From: Nocardia rhizosphaerihabitans | GTDB lineage: Bacteria > Actinomycetota > Actinomycetes > Mycobacteriales > Mycobacteriaceae | Assembly (NCBI RefSeq): GCF_014646295.1 | Contig: NZ_BMNE01000001.1 | Coordinates: 1,178,001 to 1,242,000, forward strand | Direction: 5' to 3' | Length of the DNA stretch: 64,000 bases | In this document: positions 1 to 7,768 of the stretch, piece by piece | Position numbering within the stretch: the first letter of the stretch is position 1 | Layout of the letters: each line of letters begins with the position of its first letter | Made by a program: the position numbers and the translations under genes | The notes under the pieces: generated by a model | The model's input: the letters and a program-made list of their open reading frames with translations, nothing else | What the model was told of the DNA's origin: nothing | Database searches by the model: none

Positions 1-525
1 ACCGAGCACGGCGATCCGGTCGACCGCGTCGACGCCGAGACGCAGTGCCGCGGTGAGGATCATGTCGGGGTAGGGGCGGCCGCGGCCCGCGTCCGACGGC
101 GCGAGGGTGAGGTCGACCAGGTCGGCCCAGCCGAGGGCGGCCAGCAGCTTGTCCTGGGTGCCGCGGCTGAATCCGGTGGTCAGCGCGACCCGCACACCCG
201 CCTCGCGCAGCGCGGTGATCGCCTCGACCGCACCCGGGACGGGCGCGATGTCGGCCTCGTCGATCAGGGCGTCGTAGGCGGCTTCGAAGGCGAGATTGCC
301 TGCCTGGGCGGCATTCTCGTCGCCGAGCAGCGCGCGAAACACCTCGATCTTGGACTGGCCCATGGTGTCGACCACGTACTGGCGGGCCTCGTCACGGCGC
401 GGGCCTTCGGTGTCGATCCCGGCGGCGGTCGCGGCGGCTTCGAAGGCGCGCAGCACCAGTCCATTGTCGGCGACGGTGGTGCCTGCTATGTCGAGGGCGG
501 CGAGCTGAATCCTGGTGTCCGGCAT
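1..525 (-). CDS. Phosphonatase-like HAD hydrolase (C-terminus cut by window edge)
   Basis: HAD-superfamily hydrolase of the phosphonoacetaldehyde hydrolase-like group (TIGR03351 type), expected to cleave a C-P bond or dephosphorylate a related substrate in the cytoplasm. The N-terminus reads MPDTRIQLAALDIAGTTVAD, whose D-x-A-G-T-T form of HAD motif I is typical of phosphonatases. About 175 residues are visible and the gene continues past base 1. The ATG at 525 lies 7 bases after the stop of the FAD oxidoreductase gene, so the two should be co-transcribed. The pairing of this hydrolase type with a TIGR03364 oxidase is known from phosphonate gene clusters. The exact substrate is inferred. Confidence 0.82.
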   Translation of the reverse strand, partial: MPDTRIQLAALDIAGTTVADNGLVLRAFEAAATAAGIDTEGPRRDEARQYVVDTMGQSKIEVFRALLGDENAAQAGNLAFEAAYDALIDEADIAPVPGAVEAITALREAGVRVALTTGFSRGTQDKLLAALGWADLVDLTLAPSDAGRGRPYPDMILTAALRLGVDAVDRIAVLG

Positions 526-532
526 GGTTTCC

Positions 533-1660
533 TCACAGTCCGATCTGGTCGGCGGTCTGCTCGCCGATGGCGGGGCCCAGCGTCATGCCACGGCCGCCGG
601 GGCCGGTGACGACCCAGACGTTGGTGTCGGCCTCTACCCGGGTGACGATCGTGTCGGGGTCGACGCTCTGGCTGTAGACGCCGGCCCAGCGGCGCACGAT
701 CGGCGGCAGCTTGCGGCCGAGCAGTTCCTCGGTCACCTCGGTGAGGTGGTCGTAGGGCGCTTCGTCGACGTCGAAGGCGAACGGCTCGGTGTATTCGTGG
801 GTGTCACCGATGGTCAGGCCGCCGTGCAGGCGCTGCACACACAGCAGCTGCATCTTGTGCTCGGCAGCGGTCGCGGTTTGGGACTGCTCGGCGGCGAGCG
901 AATCCACCTCGGCGCCCGCGAAACCCGGGTAGTAGCGGAAGCTGTCGCCGTCGGCGATCGCGGTGGTGAGCGGTTCGCCCAGCGGCGCGGTCTGCATCAT
1001 CTGCAGCCGGACCCGGCGCACCGGCAGCTCACCGGCCAGCTCGCGGGTGAGGCCGGAGTGCGCGGCGCCGGGGCAGTGCACGACCAGGTCGGCCTCGTGG
1101 CGACGGCCGTGATCGTCCACGACGACGGCGCCCGAACCGGTATCGAGCACCGACCGAGCCTCGGTGCCCTCGTGGAAGGTGTAGCGGCCGCTGCTCGCCA
1201 TGTGGGCGCGCAGCGCGGGCAGCGCCTGGCGCGATTCCACCGCGGCATCGGTCGAGCAGTGCAGTCCGGCAAGGTATTTGCCGCGCAGCGCCGGGTTGAG
1301 CGCGCGCACCTCGTCAGGATCGAGCAGGGCGAAGCCACGCGCCTGCGCGGTCGCACCGGCGGCCGCGGCCTCGGCGACGGCGAGTTCGGCGGGTGTGCGC
1401 ACCAGCGTGATCGACCCGGCCGGGCGGAATCCGACACCGGCGACCCGGCCGCCGATCTCCTCCCACAGCTCCCGTGAACGCAGGGTCAGCTCCAGCTCCC
1501 CCGCCGCCCGGCCGGAGACCCAGACCAGGCCGAAGTTGCGCACCGTCGCACCGCGTGCCTCACGTTCGCGTTCGAGCTGAACGACCTCGTGGCCACGGGC
1601 GATCGCCGCCCAGGCGTGTGCGGTGCCGAGTATCCCGCCACCGATGATGACCAATCGCAT
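533..1660 (-). CDS. TIGR03364-family FAD-dependent oxidoreductase
   Basis: 375-residue DAO-type flavoenzyme. The N-terminus carries a dinucleotide-binding Rossmann motif (VIIGGGILGTAHA) and the C-terminus has the second FAD contact region (WVVTGPGGRGMTLGPAIGE). It resembles glycine/D-amino-acid oxidases and matches the family found beside phosphonatase-like hydrolases, where it is proposed to oxidise an aminophosphonate or its N-methyl derivative to an aldehyde. It is the first gene of a two-gene operon, starting at the ATG at 1660 next to two operator-like palindromes shared with the divergent GntR gene. Family assignment is firm; the substrate is inferred from context. Confidence 0.85.
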   Translation of the reverse strand: MRLVIIGGGILGTAHAWAAIARGHEVVQLEREREARGATVRNFGLVWVSGRAAGELELTLRSRELWEEIGGRVAGVGFRPAGSITLVRTPAELAVAEAAAAGATAQARGFALLDPDEVRALNPALRGKYLAGLHCSTDAAVESRQALPALRAHMASSGRYTFHEGTEARSVLDTGSGAVVVDDHGRRHEADLVVHCPGAAHSGLTRELAGELPVRRVRLQMMQTAPLGEPLTTAIADGDSFRYYPGFAGAEVDSLAAEQSQTATAAEHKMQLLCVQRLHGGLTIGDTHEYTEPFAFDVDEAPYDHLTEVTEELLGRKLPPIVRRWAGVYSQSVDPDTIVTRVEADTNVWVVTGPGGRGMTLGPAIGEQTADQIGL

Positions 1661-1679
1661 GCCACCGATGGTGACAAAT

Positions 1680-1689
1680 GGTCTAGACC
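1680..1689. promoter_or_regulatory. GntR/HutC-type operator 1
   Basis: Perfect palindrome GGTCTAGACC containing GTCTAGAC, an exact match to the HutC-subfamily consensus GT-N-TA-N-AC. It starts 20 bases upstream of the oxidoreductase start codon, in the 97-base gap between that gene and the divergent GntR gene. Confidence 0.72.
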
Positions 1690-1726
1690 GATAGGTGTGG
1701 GCAGCGAGAACGACAGGTTAAATTTT

Positions 1727-1736
1727 GGTATAGACC
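1727..1736. promoter_or_regulatory. GntR/HutC-type operator 2
   Basis: GGTATAGACC inside the larger near-palindrome TTGGTATAGACCAAT (1725-1739). It again fits GT-N-TA-N-AC and is centred 47 bp from operator 1. It lies 21 bases before the GntR start codon, so it can serve autoregulation. Confidence 0.72.
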
Positions 1737-1757
1737 AATCCATGTAGGCTGGACGGC

Positions 1758-2480
1758 ATGGAAGCACCGCACCCGACGCGCGTTCCCAAGGTGTTCCTGG
1801 TTCGCACCGAAATCGACGCCATCCTGGCCGATCTCGGCGAAGGCGATCCGGTGCCGTCTGAACGCGACCTCGCCGCCCGCTTCGGCGTCGCCCGCGAGAC
1901 GGTGCGCCAGGCATTGCGAGAACTGCTGGTAGAGGGCAAGATTCGCCGCCGGGGCCGGGGCACGGTGGTCTCGCGCCCGAAGCTCACCCAGCCGCTGTCG
2001 CTGCACTCCTATACCGAGGGCGCGATCAAACTCGGCCGCACACCCGGCCGCATTCTCGTCGGCTGGGAAGACGTCCCCGCCGACGCGGAGACCGCCGCCG
2101 ACCTGGAACTGGAGCCGGGCACCGAGGTGATGCACCTGGAACGTGTGCTGCTCGCCGACGGCGAACGCATCGGACTGGAGAGCACCTACCTGCCGCTGCA
2201 CCGCTTCGCCGGCCTGCGCGGCAGTTATGACCCGACCACCTCGCTGTACGCGGCGATCCGGGCGAGCGGCGTCGTATTCACCGCCGCGCGCGAGCGCATC
2301 GAAACCGTGCTCGCCGCGCCGCGCGAGGCAGGCTTGCTCGAATGCACCACCGCGCTGCCGATGCTGTTGCTGCACCGGCGCAGTGTCGACGCCGACGGCG
2401 CACCCATCGAACGGGTGCGATCGCTGTACCGGGGTGACCGCATCGCCTTCGAGGCGATGCTGTCACCCGAGCACGCGTGA
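1758..2480 (+). CDS. GntR-family (HutC subfamily) transcriptional regulator
   Basis: 240-residue regulator. Residues about 10-75 form the winged helix-turn-helix (VPSERDLAARFGVARETVRQ) and the remainder is a UTRA ligand-binding domain (ESTYLPLHRF). It is divergent from the oxidoreductase/phosphonatase operon, with two HutC-consensus palindromes between them, so it most likely represses that operon and itself until a phosphonate or pathway intermediate binds. It ends 4 bases before the convergent DUF4254 gene. The family is clear; the ligand is unknown. Confidence 0.9.
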   Translation: MEAPHPTRVPKVFLVRTEIDAILADLGEGDPVPSERDLAARFGVARETVRQALRELLVEGKIRRRGRGTVVSRPKLTQPLSLHSYTEGAIKLGRTPGRILVGWEDVPADAETAADLELEPGTEVMHLERVLLADGERIGLESTYLPLHRFAGLRGSYDPTTSLYAAIRASGVVFTAARERIETVLAAPREAGLLECTTALPMLLLHRRSVDADGAPIERVRSLYRGDRIAFEAMLSPEHA

Positions 2481-2484
2481 CGGG

Positions 2485-2928
2485 TTACTGCTCAGGCAGC
2501 CTGCGCCTGCCGCCTGCCACATCGGTGACCAGATCGGTGTAGCCGTCGACCAGCTCGGCAAGGTGGTACCAGTGCTTGTGCGTGCTGTCGCTGCGCGCAC
2601 CGTCGAGATCGATGGCCTGGTTGGCATCCACCCAGCTGCGCGCCATCCGGTCGACGACGGCGCCCAGGCTCTCGGTGTGCAGTGACGCGCCGTTGCGATG
2701 CAACGGGATCTCCTGCACGATCCAGTCGTTGATGTCGTCGACGAGTTCGCTGCGACGGCAATCGATTTCGGCGATCAGTGCGGCATCGCGCACCTGTGCC
2801 CGCCGTTCGTGCAGTTCAGCGAGCGCGTGCGCCGACCGCAACAATTCTCGATCTTGAAAACGCCTGCCCTGAAATGCGCACAACAATTGCGGCGCAGTCG
2901 GCAGTACCCCCATCACCGGCGCGCTCAT
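2485..2928 (-). CDS. DUF4254 family protein (copy 1)
   Basis: 147 residues, predicted all-helical and soluble, with the DUF4254-like core of LHE-R, ID-RR-L-I-W and LG-VDR-AR segments. No enzyme motif is visible. It is paralogous to the protein at 5141-5584: both share the opening LL-x-F-x-G, the central A-LA-LHE and the ending Y-LV-D-G-R-LP. It is divergent from the XRE-DUF5753 regulator at 3272, with a perfect 7-bp-arm palindrome between them, suggesting it is the regulator's target. Function unknown. Confidence 0.7.
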   Translation of the reverse strand: MSAPVMGVLPTAPQLLCAFQGRRFQDRELLRSAHALAELHERRAQVRDAALIAEIDCRRSELVDDINDWIVQEIPLHRNGASLHTESLGAVVDRMARSWVDANQAIDLDGARSDSTHKHWYHLAELVDGYTDLVTDVAGGRRRLPEQ

Positions 2929-3271
2929 CGCAACGCCCCGAATTCACCCGACACCCAAGATTTGTCTACCAACATGATTGGCTCTCGATTCGGTTATCCC
3001 GGTCTTCTGTTCGGATTGCTCGCAACCAGGCTAACTGGATCATGCTCGCTCACAAGACGAAACGCAAGATTGCGTTGTCACTCCTGCAGTAAAGCCGCCC
3101 TGACAGAACCGGCGGTCACATCCGCAGGGCAACACAGCTTTACGGCGTGTCTTCGTGCCCGCCGACCTCCGGATATGCGTGACAGCCTGCCTTCTTCGCC
3201 GATCGCGTGACATCGACGCCCCACAGCGCAATAATGCGATTCACGAAGCGCGCCACAGGCGAAGGGGAACC
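2929..3271. other. 343-bp divergent intergenic region
   Basis: Noticeably more A+T-rich than its surroundings. Apart from the palindrome at 3061-3076 and the Shine-Dalgarno GAAGGGG (3261-3267) of the XRE gene, nothing coding is supported. Confidence 0.5.
3061..3076. promoter_or_regulatory. Palindromic operator candidate for the XRE regulator
   Basis: AACGCAA-GA-TTGCGTT: perfect 7-bp arms around two bases, flanked by a further GAC/GTC match. It lies in the divergent gap between DUF4254 copy 1 and the XRE-DUF5753 gene. Its two-fold symmetry fits a dimeric helix-turn-helix repressor. Confidence 0.55.
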
Positions 3272-4135
3272 ATGGCAGGCAAGCGCACGACACTGACCGT
3301 CCGGCTGCGCCGGCTCGCCGCCATGTTGCGCGAGTTGCGCGAAACCGCGGGTCTGAGCAAGGAAGATGTCAGCGCTCGTACCGGCATCAACGTGACCACG
3401 CTGTATCGCATCGAAATGGCGCAGGCTCGTCCGCAACGGCGCACTCTCGGCGCGATGCTCGACCTGTATCAGGTCAACGAGAAAACGCGTGAAGAAGCGC
3501 TCAGCCTGCTCAGCGACGCGCTCAAACCCGGTATGTCGCACGCCTATGAGGGCGCGCTGTCCGACGTCTACGCCACTTACATCAATTTCGAGGCCGAGGC
3601 GCTGTCGGCCCGCCAGTACCAGACGTCGACAGTGCCTGGCCTGCTGCAGACCTTCGACTACGCCGCGGCCGTGATCGACACGTCGATGCCGCGCCTCGAC
3701 GCCGCGGTGATGGAGAGCAGGGCGAAGGCGCGCATGGATCGTGCTGTCAACCTCACCAAGGAGGAGCCACTCGAGCTCTGGGTGGTGATGGACGAGGCGG
3801 CGATCCGCAGGGTTGTCGGCGGGCCTGCCACGATGGCCGGTCAGCTCGACCGGCTGCTGCTCGAGACCAAGCGCAAGAATGTGATCCTGCAGGTGCTGCC
3901 GTTCGACGCGGGCGCCCATCCCGGCATGGCGGGCTCGTTCACCCTGCTCGACTTCCGCAATCCGGTCGACCCCGAACTGGTGTATGTGGAGAGCATGTCG
4001 GTGCACGACCTCGTCGAAGGACATTCCGAGATCCGCCGCTTCGGTGTGATCTTCGACCAGTTGCGCGCGATGGCGTTGAGCCCGCGGGATTCGGCGGCGC
4101 TGATCGCTCAGGCACGCGCCGATATCGCTCAGTAG
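3272..4135 (+). CDS. XRE helix-turn-helix regulator with DUF5753 domain
   Basis: 287 residues. An N-terminal XRE/Cro DNA-binding domain (residues 9-70; LSKEDVSARTGINVTTLYRIE) is followed by the DUF5753 domain with its PGLLQTFDYA signature at about 120. The ATG at 3272 has the Shine-Dalgarno GAAGGGG five bases upstream. In Streptomyces and Nocardia such regulators often pair with a small DUF397 protein; none is present here. The neighbours are instead two DUF4254 paralogues and a thioesterase. The ligand and targets are not evident. Confidence 0.88.
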   Translation: MAGKRTTLTVRLRRLAAMLRELRETAGLSKEDVSARTGINVTTLYRIEMAQARPQRRTLGAMLDLYQVNEKTREEALSLLSDALKPGMSHAYEGALSDVYATYINFEAEALSARQYQTSTVPGLLQTFDYAAAVIDTSMPRLDAAVMESRAKARMDRAVNLTKEEPLELWVVMDEAAIRRVVGGPATMAGQLDRLLLETKRKNVILQVLPFDAGAHPGMAGSFTLLDFRNPVDPELVYVESMSVHDLVEGHSEIRRFGVIFDQLRAMALSPRDSAALIAQARADIAQ

Positions 4136-4171
4136 CGACCGGCCGCCGGAATCGGTCGCGGCGGAACGCGA

Positions 4172-5083
4172 TCAGCGTGAGGTGCTGGTCGCGGTGGCCG
4201 TGCCGAGGACTCGGGCGATCTCGGGCAGTAGGTCCGGTGCGGTCAGCTCGTCGGGCGCGGCGTCCAGGACGAAGCCGGTGACCTCGCCTTCGACGTACGG
4301 GTACCAGTTGCGTACCGCGACTTCCGGATTCCGTCGGGTTTCGCCGTCGGGCTCACGGCCCGCGACGCAGACGGTCAGATCGCCGGGGAGGCGCGAGGGG
4401 CGATGTCCGGCAACCATCCGCGTGGCGGTGTCCGCCGCGTCGGCGATCCGGTCCAGGTCGGCGCCGGTGAGTTCCAGGGTTCCGGCCAGGGCGGCGGTGA
4501 CGACCGCGGCGGTCTCGTCGGCGGTGAGTTCCGCCGTGTCGGCCTCGACACCGAGCAGCGGGCCGAATCGGGCCACGAATTCCCCGGCCGAGAGCCGTTG
4601 CGGTGGAACGGCTCTGTGTGCGGCGAGGTCGGCGTCGAGCAGAACGACCCGGACGTGGTCACCAGCGGCACGGAGTAGCACCGCGATCTCGTGGGCGACG
4701 AAACCGCCCGCGGACCAGCCGAGCAGTTGGTAGGGACCGTGCGGGGCTATCCGGCGGATCTCGGCGACATAGCGGGCGGCGTACTCGCGGATCGTGCGCG
4801 GGGCCGGGGCCACAGGGGCTTGCAGCCCGTAGATCGGTACGCGGGGATCGATGTGCGCGACCAGACCGGCGTAATTCCAGGCCAGTCCCGCGTCACCGGC
4901 CACACAGAACAGCGGAGCGCCGTCGACGGACGCGGCGCGCGGACGAATCGGCACCACGACCGACAGGGCCGACGACCCGGCGCGCCCGCCGTCGACGGCG
5001 GACACCGCCGGACAGGAAGCGGGCCGATCCGGCGACCACGCGCAGGCAGGGTCGGGCCCGGTGCCGGACGAATCAGCGTGCAT
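4172..5083 (-). CDS. Stand-alone thioesterase-domain protein lacking the usual catalytic His
   Basis: 303 residues. After about 55 low-complexity residues comes an alpha/beta-hydrolase thioesterase domain like those of non-ribosomal peptide and polyketide synthases: LFCVAGDAG near the start and the nucleophile elbow GWSAGG. At the C-terminal position where the family has a G-x-H motif, this protein reads LDAAPDELTAP, so the catalytic histidine appears to be missing. No synthase module is nearby. It may be a binding or regulatory relic, or use altered chemistry. The ATG at 5083 is preferred over a TTG at 5095. Confidence 0.72.
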   Translation of the reverse strand: MHADSSGTGPDPACAWSPDRPASCPAVSAVDGGRAGSSALSVVVPIRPRAASVDGAPLFCVAGDAGLAWNYAGLVAHIDPRVPIYGLQAPVAPAPRTIREYAARYVAEIRRIAPHGPYQLLGWSAGGFVAHEIAVLLRAAGDHVRVVLLDADLAAHRAVPPQRLSAGEFVARFGPLLGVEADTAELTADETAAVVTAALAGTLELTGADLDRIADAADTATRMVAGHRPSRLPGDLTVCVAGREPDGETRRNPEVAVRNWYPYVEGEVTGFVLDAAPDELTAPDLLPEIARVLGTATATSTSR

Positions 5084-5140
5084 GCTCACGCCCAATGATA
5101 CGTCGTACGAAAACTGTACCGGCCCAACAGTTTCGGGGGG

Positions 5141-5584
5141 TCAATAGGTGTGCGAGGGCAGGCTGCGCACTCCTGCCCACAGATCGTCGACGAGACGCTG
5201 ATAGGTGTCGGCGAGATCGTCGAGCCGGACCCACTCGTCGTGGCAGACCGAGTCGGGTGCACCGGCCGGCGCGACGAACGCCTTGGCGCTGTGCCTGGCC
5301 AGCCGGTCGACCAGTCCGCCCAGGGTTTCGCAGTGCTCGTCGGCCGCGGCGCACGGCACCGGCGCGGCCAGGATCACCCAGCGGTCGATCGCCCGCATGA
5401 GCTGAGCCCTGCGACGGTCGATCGGCGCCGACTCGCTCAGCGGTGTCCGCTCCCGCAACTCGTGCAGCTGGGCCAGTTCGCGTGCCGCGTCGAGGATCGG
5501 ATGGTCATCGTGGGGCAAACCACGAAACACCGCGAGCAGCCCATCGCGACAGGGCAGCATCGACCCCCGAGCCGACTGCCGCAT
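5141..5584 (-). CDS. DUF4254 family protein (copy 2)
   Basis: 147 residues, paralogous to the protein at 2485-2928 in length and in the LHE-R, ID-RR-L, LG-VDR-AR and W-L-L-D-Y-LV-D blocks. The ATG at 5584 is chosen over a GTG at 5617 because it follows a strong GGGGGAG Shine-Dalgarno and makes both paralogues begin alike. It lies upstream of the thioesterase gene on the same strand (57-base gap), so the two may be co-transcribed. Function unknown. Confidence 0.68.
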   Translation of the reverse strand: MRQSARGSMLPCRDGLLAVFRGLPHDDHPILDAARELAQLHELRERTPLSESAPIDRRRAQLMRAIDRWVILAAPVPCAAADEHCETLGGLVDRLARHSAKAFVAPAGAPDSVCHDEWVRLDDLADTYQRLVDDLWAGVRSLPSHTY

Positions 5585-5810
5585 CTCACCGCTCCCCCGC
5601 CGAACCGACGACGTCACCGCGCGAAACCTTCATCTGGCACACCTCCGGATCGGCAACGACACCCCGGTAGCAGCGTCATCGCGTGCGGCGGAACGAACCC
5701 ACCGCCGCACGGATCCCGTACACCCGGCACTCGTCCCGCCCCCAACTGTCCCGCACAACAAGCCGTCACGGAAGCGATGTCCCACCGGACACTCGAATTG
5801 TCCGCCCCAG
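5585..5810. other. Intergenic region, no gene seen
   Basis: 226 bases between DUF4254 copy 2 and the TIGR03118 gene. Overlapping open frames exist but lack recognisable products or coherent ribosome binding sites. A weak inverted repeat TGTCC-CACC-GGACA occurs at 5778-5791. Confidence 0.4.
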
Positions 5811-7157
5811 CTACTGCACGCGGAGGCTGCCGAAGAGGCCGTCTTTCTCGTCCTCGGGACCGGCCGTGAAGTACAGCGCGTTCGCATCGCCCAGGCTCTC
5901 GCCGTTGCCGAACATCAGCGCCCACAGCCCGGCGATCTCGACCGGCTTCGCCTCACCGTCACGCAGGTAGTCGACGAAGGTGCCGGTGGTGTCGTCGTAG
6001 GCCAGCACGCGGCCCAGGCCACCGAAGTTGCCGATCAGCAGCTTGCCCGAGAGCGCGCCGAAGTTCGACGGCGCGATCGCCACACCCCACGGCGCGTTGA
6101 GCCTGCCGCCGTCGTCGATGATGCGCACCAGCTTGCCTGCGGCGTCGAACTCGGCGACCTTGCCCTTGTCCGGCTTGCCGTTGGACGCCTTGTCGGCATC
6201 GGCGTCGAGGGCGTCCTCTTCGCCCTTGTCGAACTTCGCCGGATCCTTCTCGTCCGGCTTGGTCACCGCGTAGGAGACGAACACGCGGCTGCCCAGGGTG
6301 GTGATGTTGAACGGCGCGGGGTCGCCCGGCTTGACCTTCTTGCCCTTCTCGGGTGTGGCCGGGTCGATCACGTCGCCGGTGGCGAACGGGTTGGCGAAAC
6401 CGGTGGTCGCCACCGGCTGCCAGAACTTGTCGAAGGTGCGGACCTGGGGATCGGTGCCGAAGTCGGCGGCGAGCAGCTTGTCGCCGGAGGGGGCGAGCGC
6501 GATGCCGAAGAACGCCATGCCCTGCGCCGCACCGTCGAACACCTGGTTCGCGCCGCCGTCGCGGCGCACGATCGCGCCGTCGGGCGCCTGCTCGGTCCAG
6601 GCGGAGAGCTTGCCGGAGTCGGTGGCGAAGATGAAGCGCGAGGAGCCGCCGAGCGGGATCGGCATGCCGTCGACATCGACCCACTGGTCGCGCACGGCGA
6701 ACAGGTCGGAGTTGATCGGCGCCGGGTTGAAGACCACGCCGGTGGTCTTGCCCACGCTCTTGTCGGAGGTGTCGGCGTCGGCGCCGGGCACGCCGACGAG
6801 CTTGAGCTGGTCCTGGAACAGCTTCTGCAGCTTGGGGTCCGACGAGGCGTGCACGTCACCGACGAACTGGTAGGACTTGCCGCCCGCGCCGACCCAGAAG
6901 TGGCCGCCCGCGCCCTTGGGGCGATCGGCCAGGCCCCAGGCATTGACCAGGTCGGGGAAGGTGAACTGGGCGTGGTAGGAGTCCTTGTTGGCCGCCAGGT
7001 TGGTCTGGCTGTACCGGTTGCCGTCGAGCGCGGCGACATCGTCGCCGGCGGGCTCGTTGCTCGAGCACGCCACGGCGAGCAGCAGGGCCGCACCGAGAAC
7101 CACACCGCGCACCAGCCCGGACCGTACCCCGCGGGTACCCCTCACATGTCCGTTCAC
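5811..7157 (-). CDS. TIGR03118 family lipoprotein
   Basis: 448 residues. A twin-charged N-terminus and hydrophobic stretch end in the lipobox LAVAC, so the mature protein should be a lipid-anchored extracytoplasmic protein. The body matches the TIGR03118 family of beta-propeller-like proteins (FPDLVNAWGLA, then NAPWGVAIAPSNFGALSG and LIGNFG). Biochemical function is unknown. The GTG at 7157 follows GAAAGGA. An IdeR/DtxR-like box lies 33-51 bases upstream, suggesting iron control shared with the divergent haem-binding protein gene. Confidence 0.82.
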   Translation of the reverse strand: MNGHVRGTRGVRSGLVRGVVLGAALLLAVACSSNEPAGDDVAALDGNRYSQTNLAANKDSYHAQFTFPDLVNAWGLADRPKGAGGHFWVGAGGKSYQFVGDVHASSDPKLQKLFQDQLKLVGVPGADADTSDKSVGKTTGVVFNPAPINSDLFAVRDQWVDVDGMPIPLGGSSRFIFATDSGKLSAWTEQAPDGAIVRRDGGANQVFDGAAQGMAFFGIALAPSGDKLLAADFGTDPQVRTFDKFWQPVATTGFANPFATGDVIDPATPEKGKKVKPGDPAPFNITTLGSRVFVSYAVTKPDEKDPAKFDKGEEDALDADADKASNGKPDKGKVAEFDAAGKLVRIIDDGGRLNAPWGVAIAPSNFGALSGKLLIGNFGGLGRVLAYDDTTGTFVDYLRDGEAKPVEIAGLWALMFGNGESLGDANALYFTAGPEDEKDGLFGSLRVQ

Positions 7158-7189
7158 GTTCTTTCCTTTCGCCTCCGCCGGACGGCGTT

Positions 7190-7208
7190 TCAGGCGAGGC
7201 TGACCTTA
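7190..7208. promoter_or_regulatory. IdeR/DtxR-like iron box
   Basis: TCAGGCGAGGCTGACCTTA matches the 19-bp mycobacterial IdeR consensus TTAGGTTAGGCTAACCTAA at 14 positions by eye. It sits in the 113-base divergent gap, just upstream of the TIGR03118 lipoprotein gene and 63 bases before the nitrobindin gene. Confidence 0.55.
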
Positions 7209-7270
7209 GCCTGACGGCGGCGTCGGCGTGCCGTGACCGTCGCACCAGTGGCAGGTCTAGGCTGTCGCCC

Positions 7271-7768
7271 GTGGTCGAACCCTCAGCCCCCGTCGCCCCG
7301 CATCCCGACATCGCCGCCCTCGCACCGCTGCTCGGCAACTGGCGCGGCCGCGGCCACGGCGAGTACCCGACCATCGAACCGTTCGACTATGTCGAGGAGA
7401 TCACCTTCGGGCATCTCGGCAGGCCGTTCCTCACCTACCTGCAGCGGACCAAGGCGGCATCGGACGGCAGGCCGCTGCACGCCGAGACCGGCTACCTGCG
7501 CTGTCCGGCGCCCGGCCGGGTCGAGCTGGTGCTCGCCCACCCCACCGGCATCACCGAGATCAGCGAGGGCACGATCACCGAAACCGTCGACGGAATTCGC
7601 CTGGAATTTAACTCGACGAATATCGGCCTGACCGGTTCAGCGAAACCGGTTACCGCCGTAGGCCGTTCTTTCCACGTGACCGGTGACACCATCGACTACA
7701 CGGTGCGAATGGCCGCCGTCGGTGAATCCCTGCAGCACCATCTGGCCGCAACTCTGCAACGCGCGTGA
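7271..7768 (+). CDS. Nitrobindin-like haem-binding beta-barrel protein
   Basis: 165 residues of the FABP-like/nitrobindin (DUF1794) family. These ten-stranded barrels bind ferric haem and are proposed to handle nitric oxide or peroxynitrite. The signature GxWxGxG is present as LLGNWRGRGHGEYPTI near residue 20, and the proximal haem-ligand histidine is expected in LQHHLAATL near the C-terminus. The start is the GTG at 7271. A divergent IdeR-like box implies iron-responsive expression. Homologous to M. tuberculosis Rv2717c by motif. Confidence 0.88.
   Translation: MVEPSAPVAPHPDIAALAPLLGNWRGRGHGEYPTIEPFDYVEEITFGHLGRPFLTYLQRTKAASDGRPLHAETGYLRCPAPGRVELVLAHPTGITEISEGTITETVDGIRLEFNSTNIGLTGSAKPVTAVGRSFHVTGDTIDYTVRMAAVGESLQHHLAATLQRA

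Noticed and set aside
515..1477. Long plus-strand open frame opposite the FAD oxidoreductase
   Set aside because: It is antisense to a gene with clear FAD motifs, and its translation is low-complexity with no recognisable domain; typical high-GC shadow.
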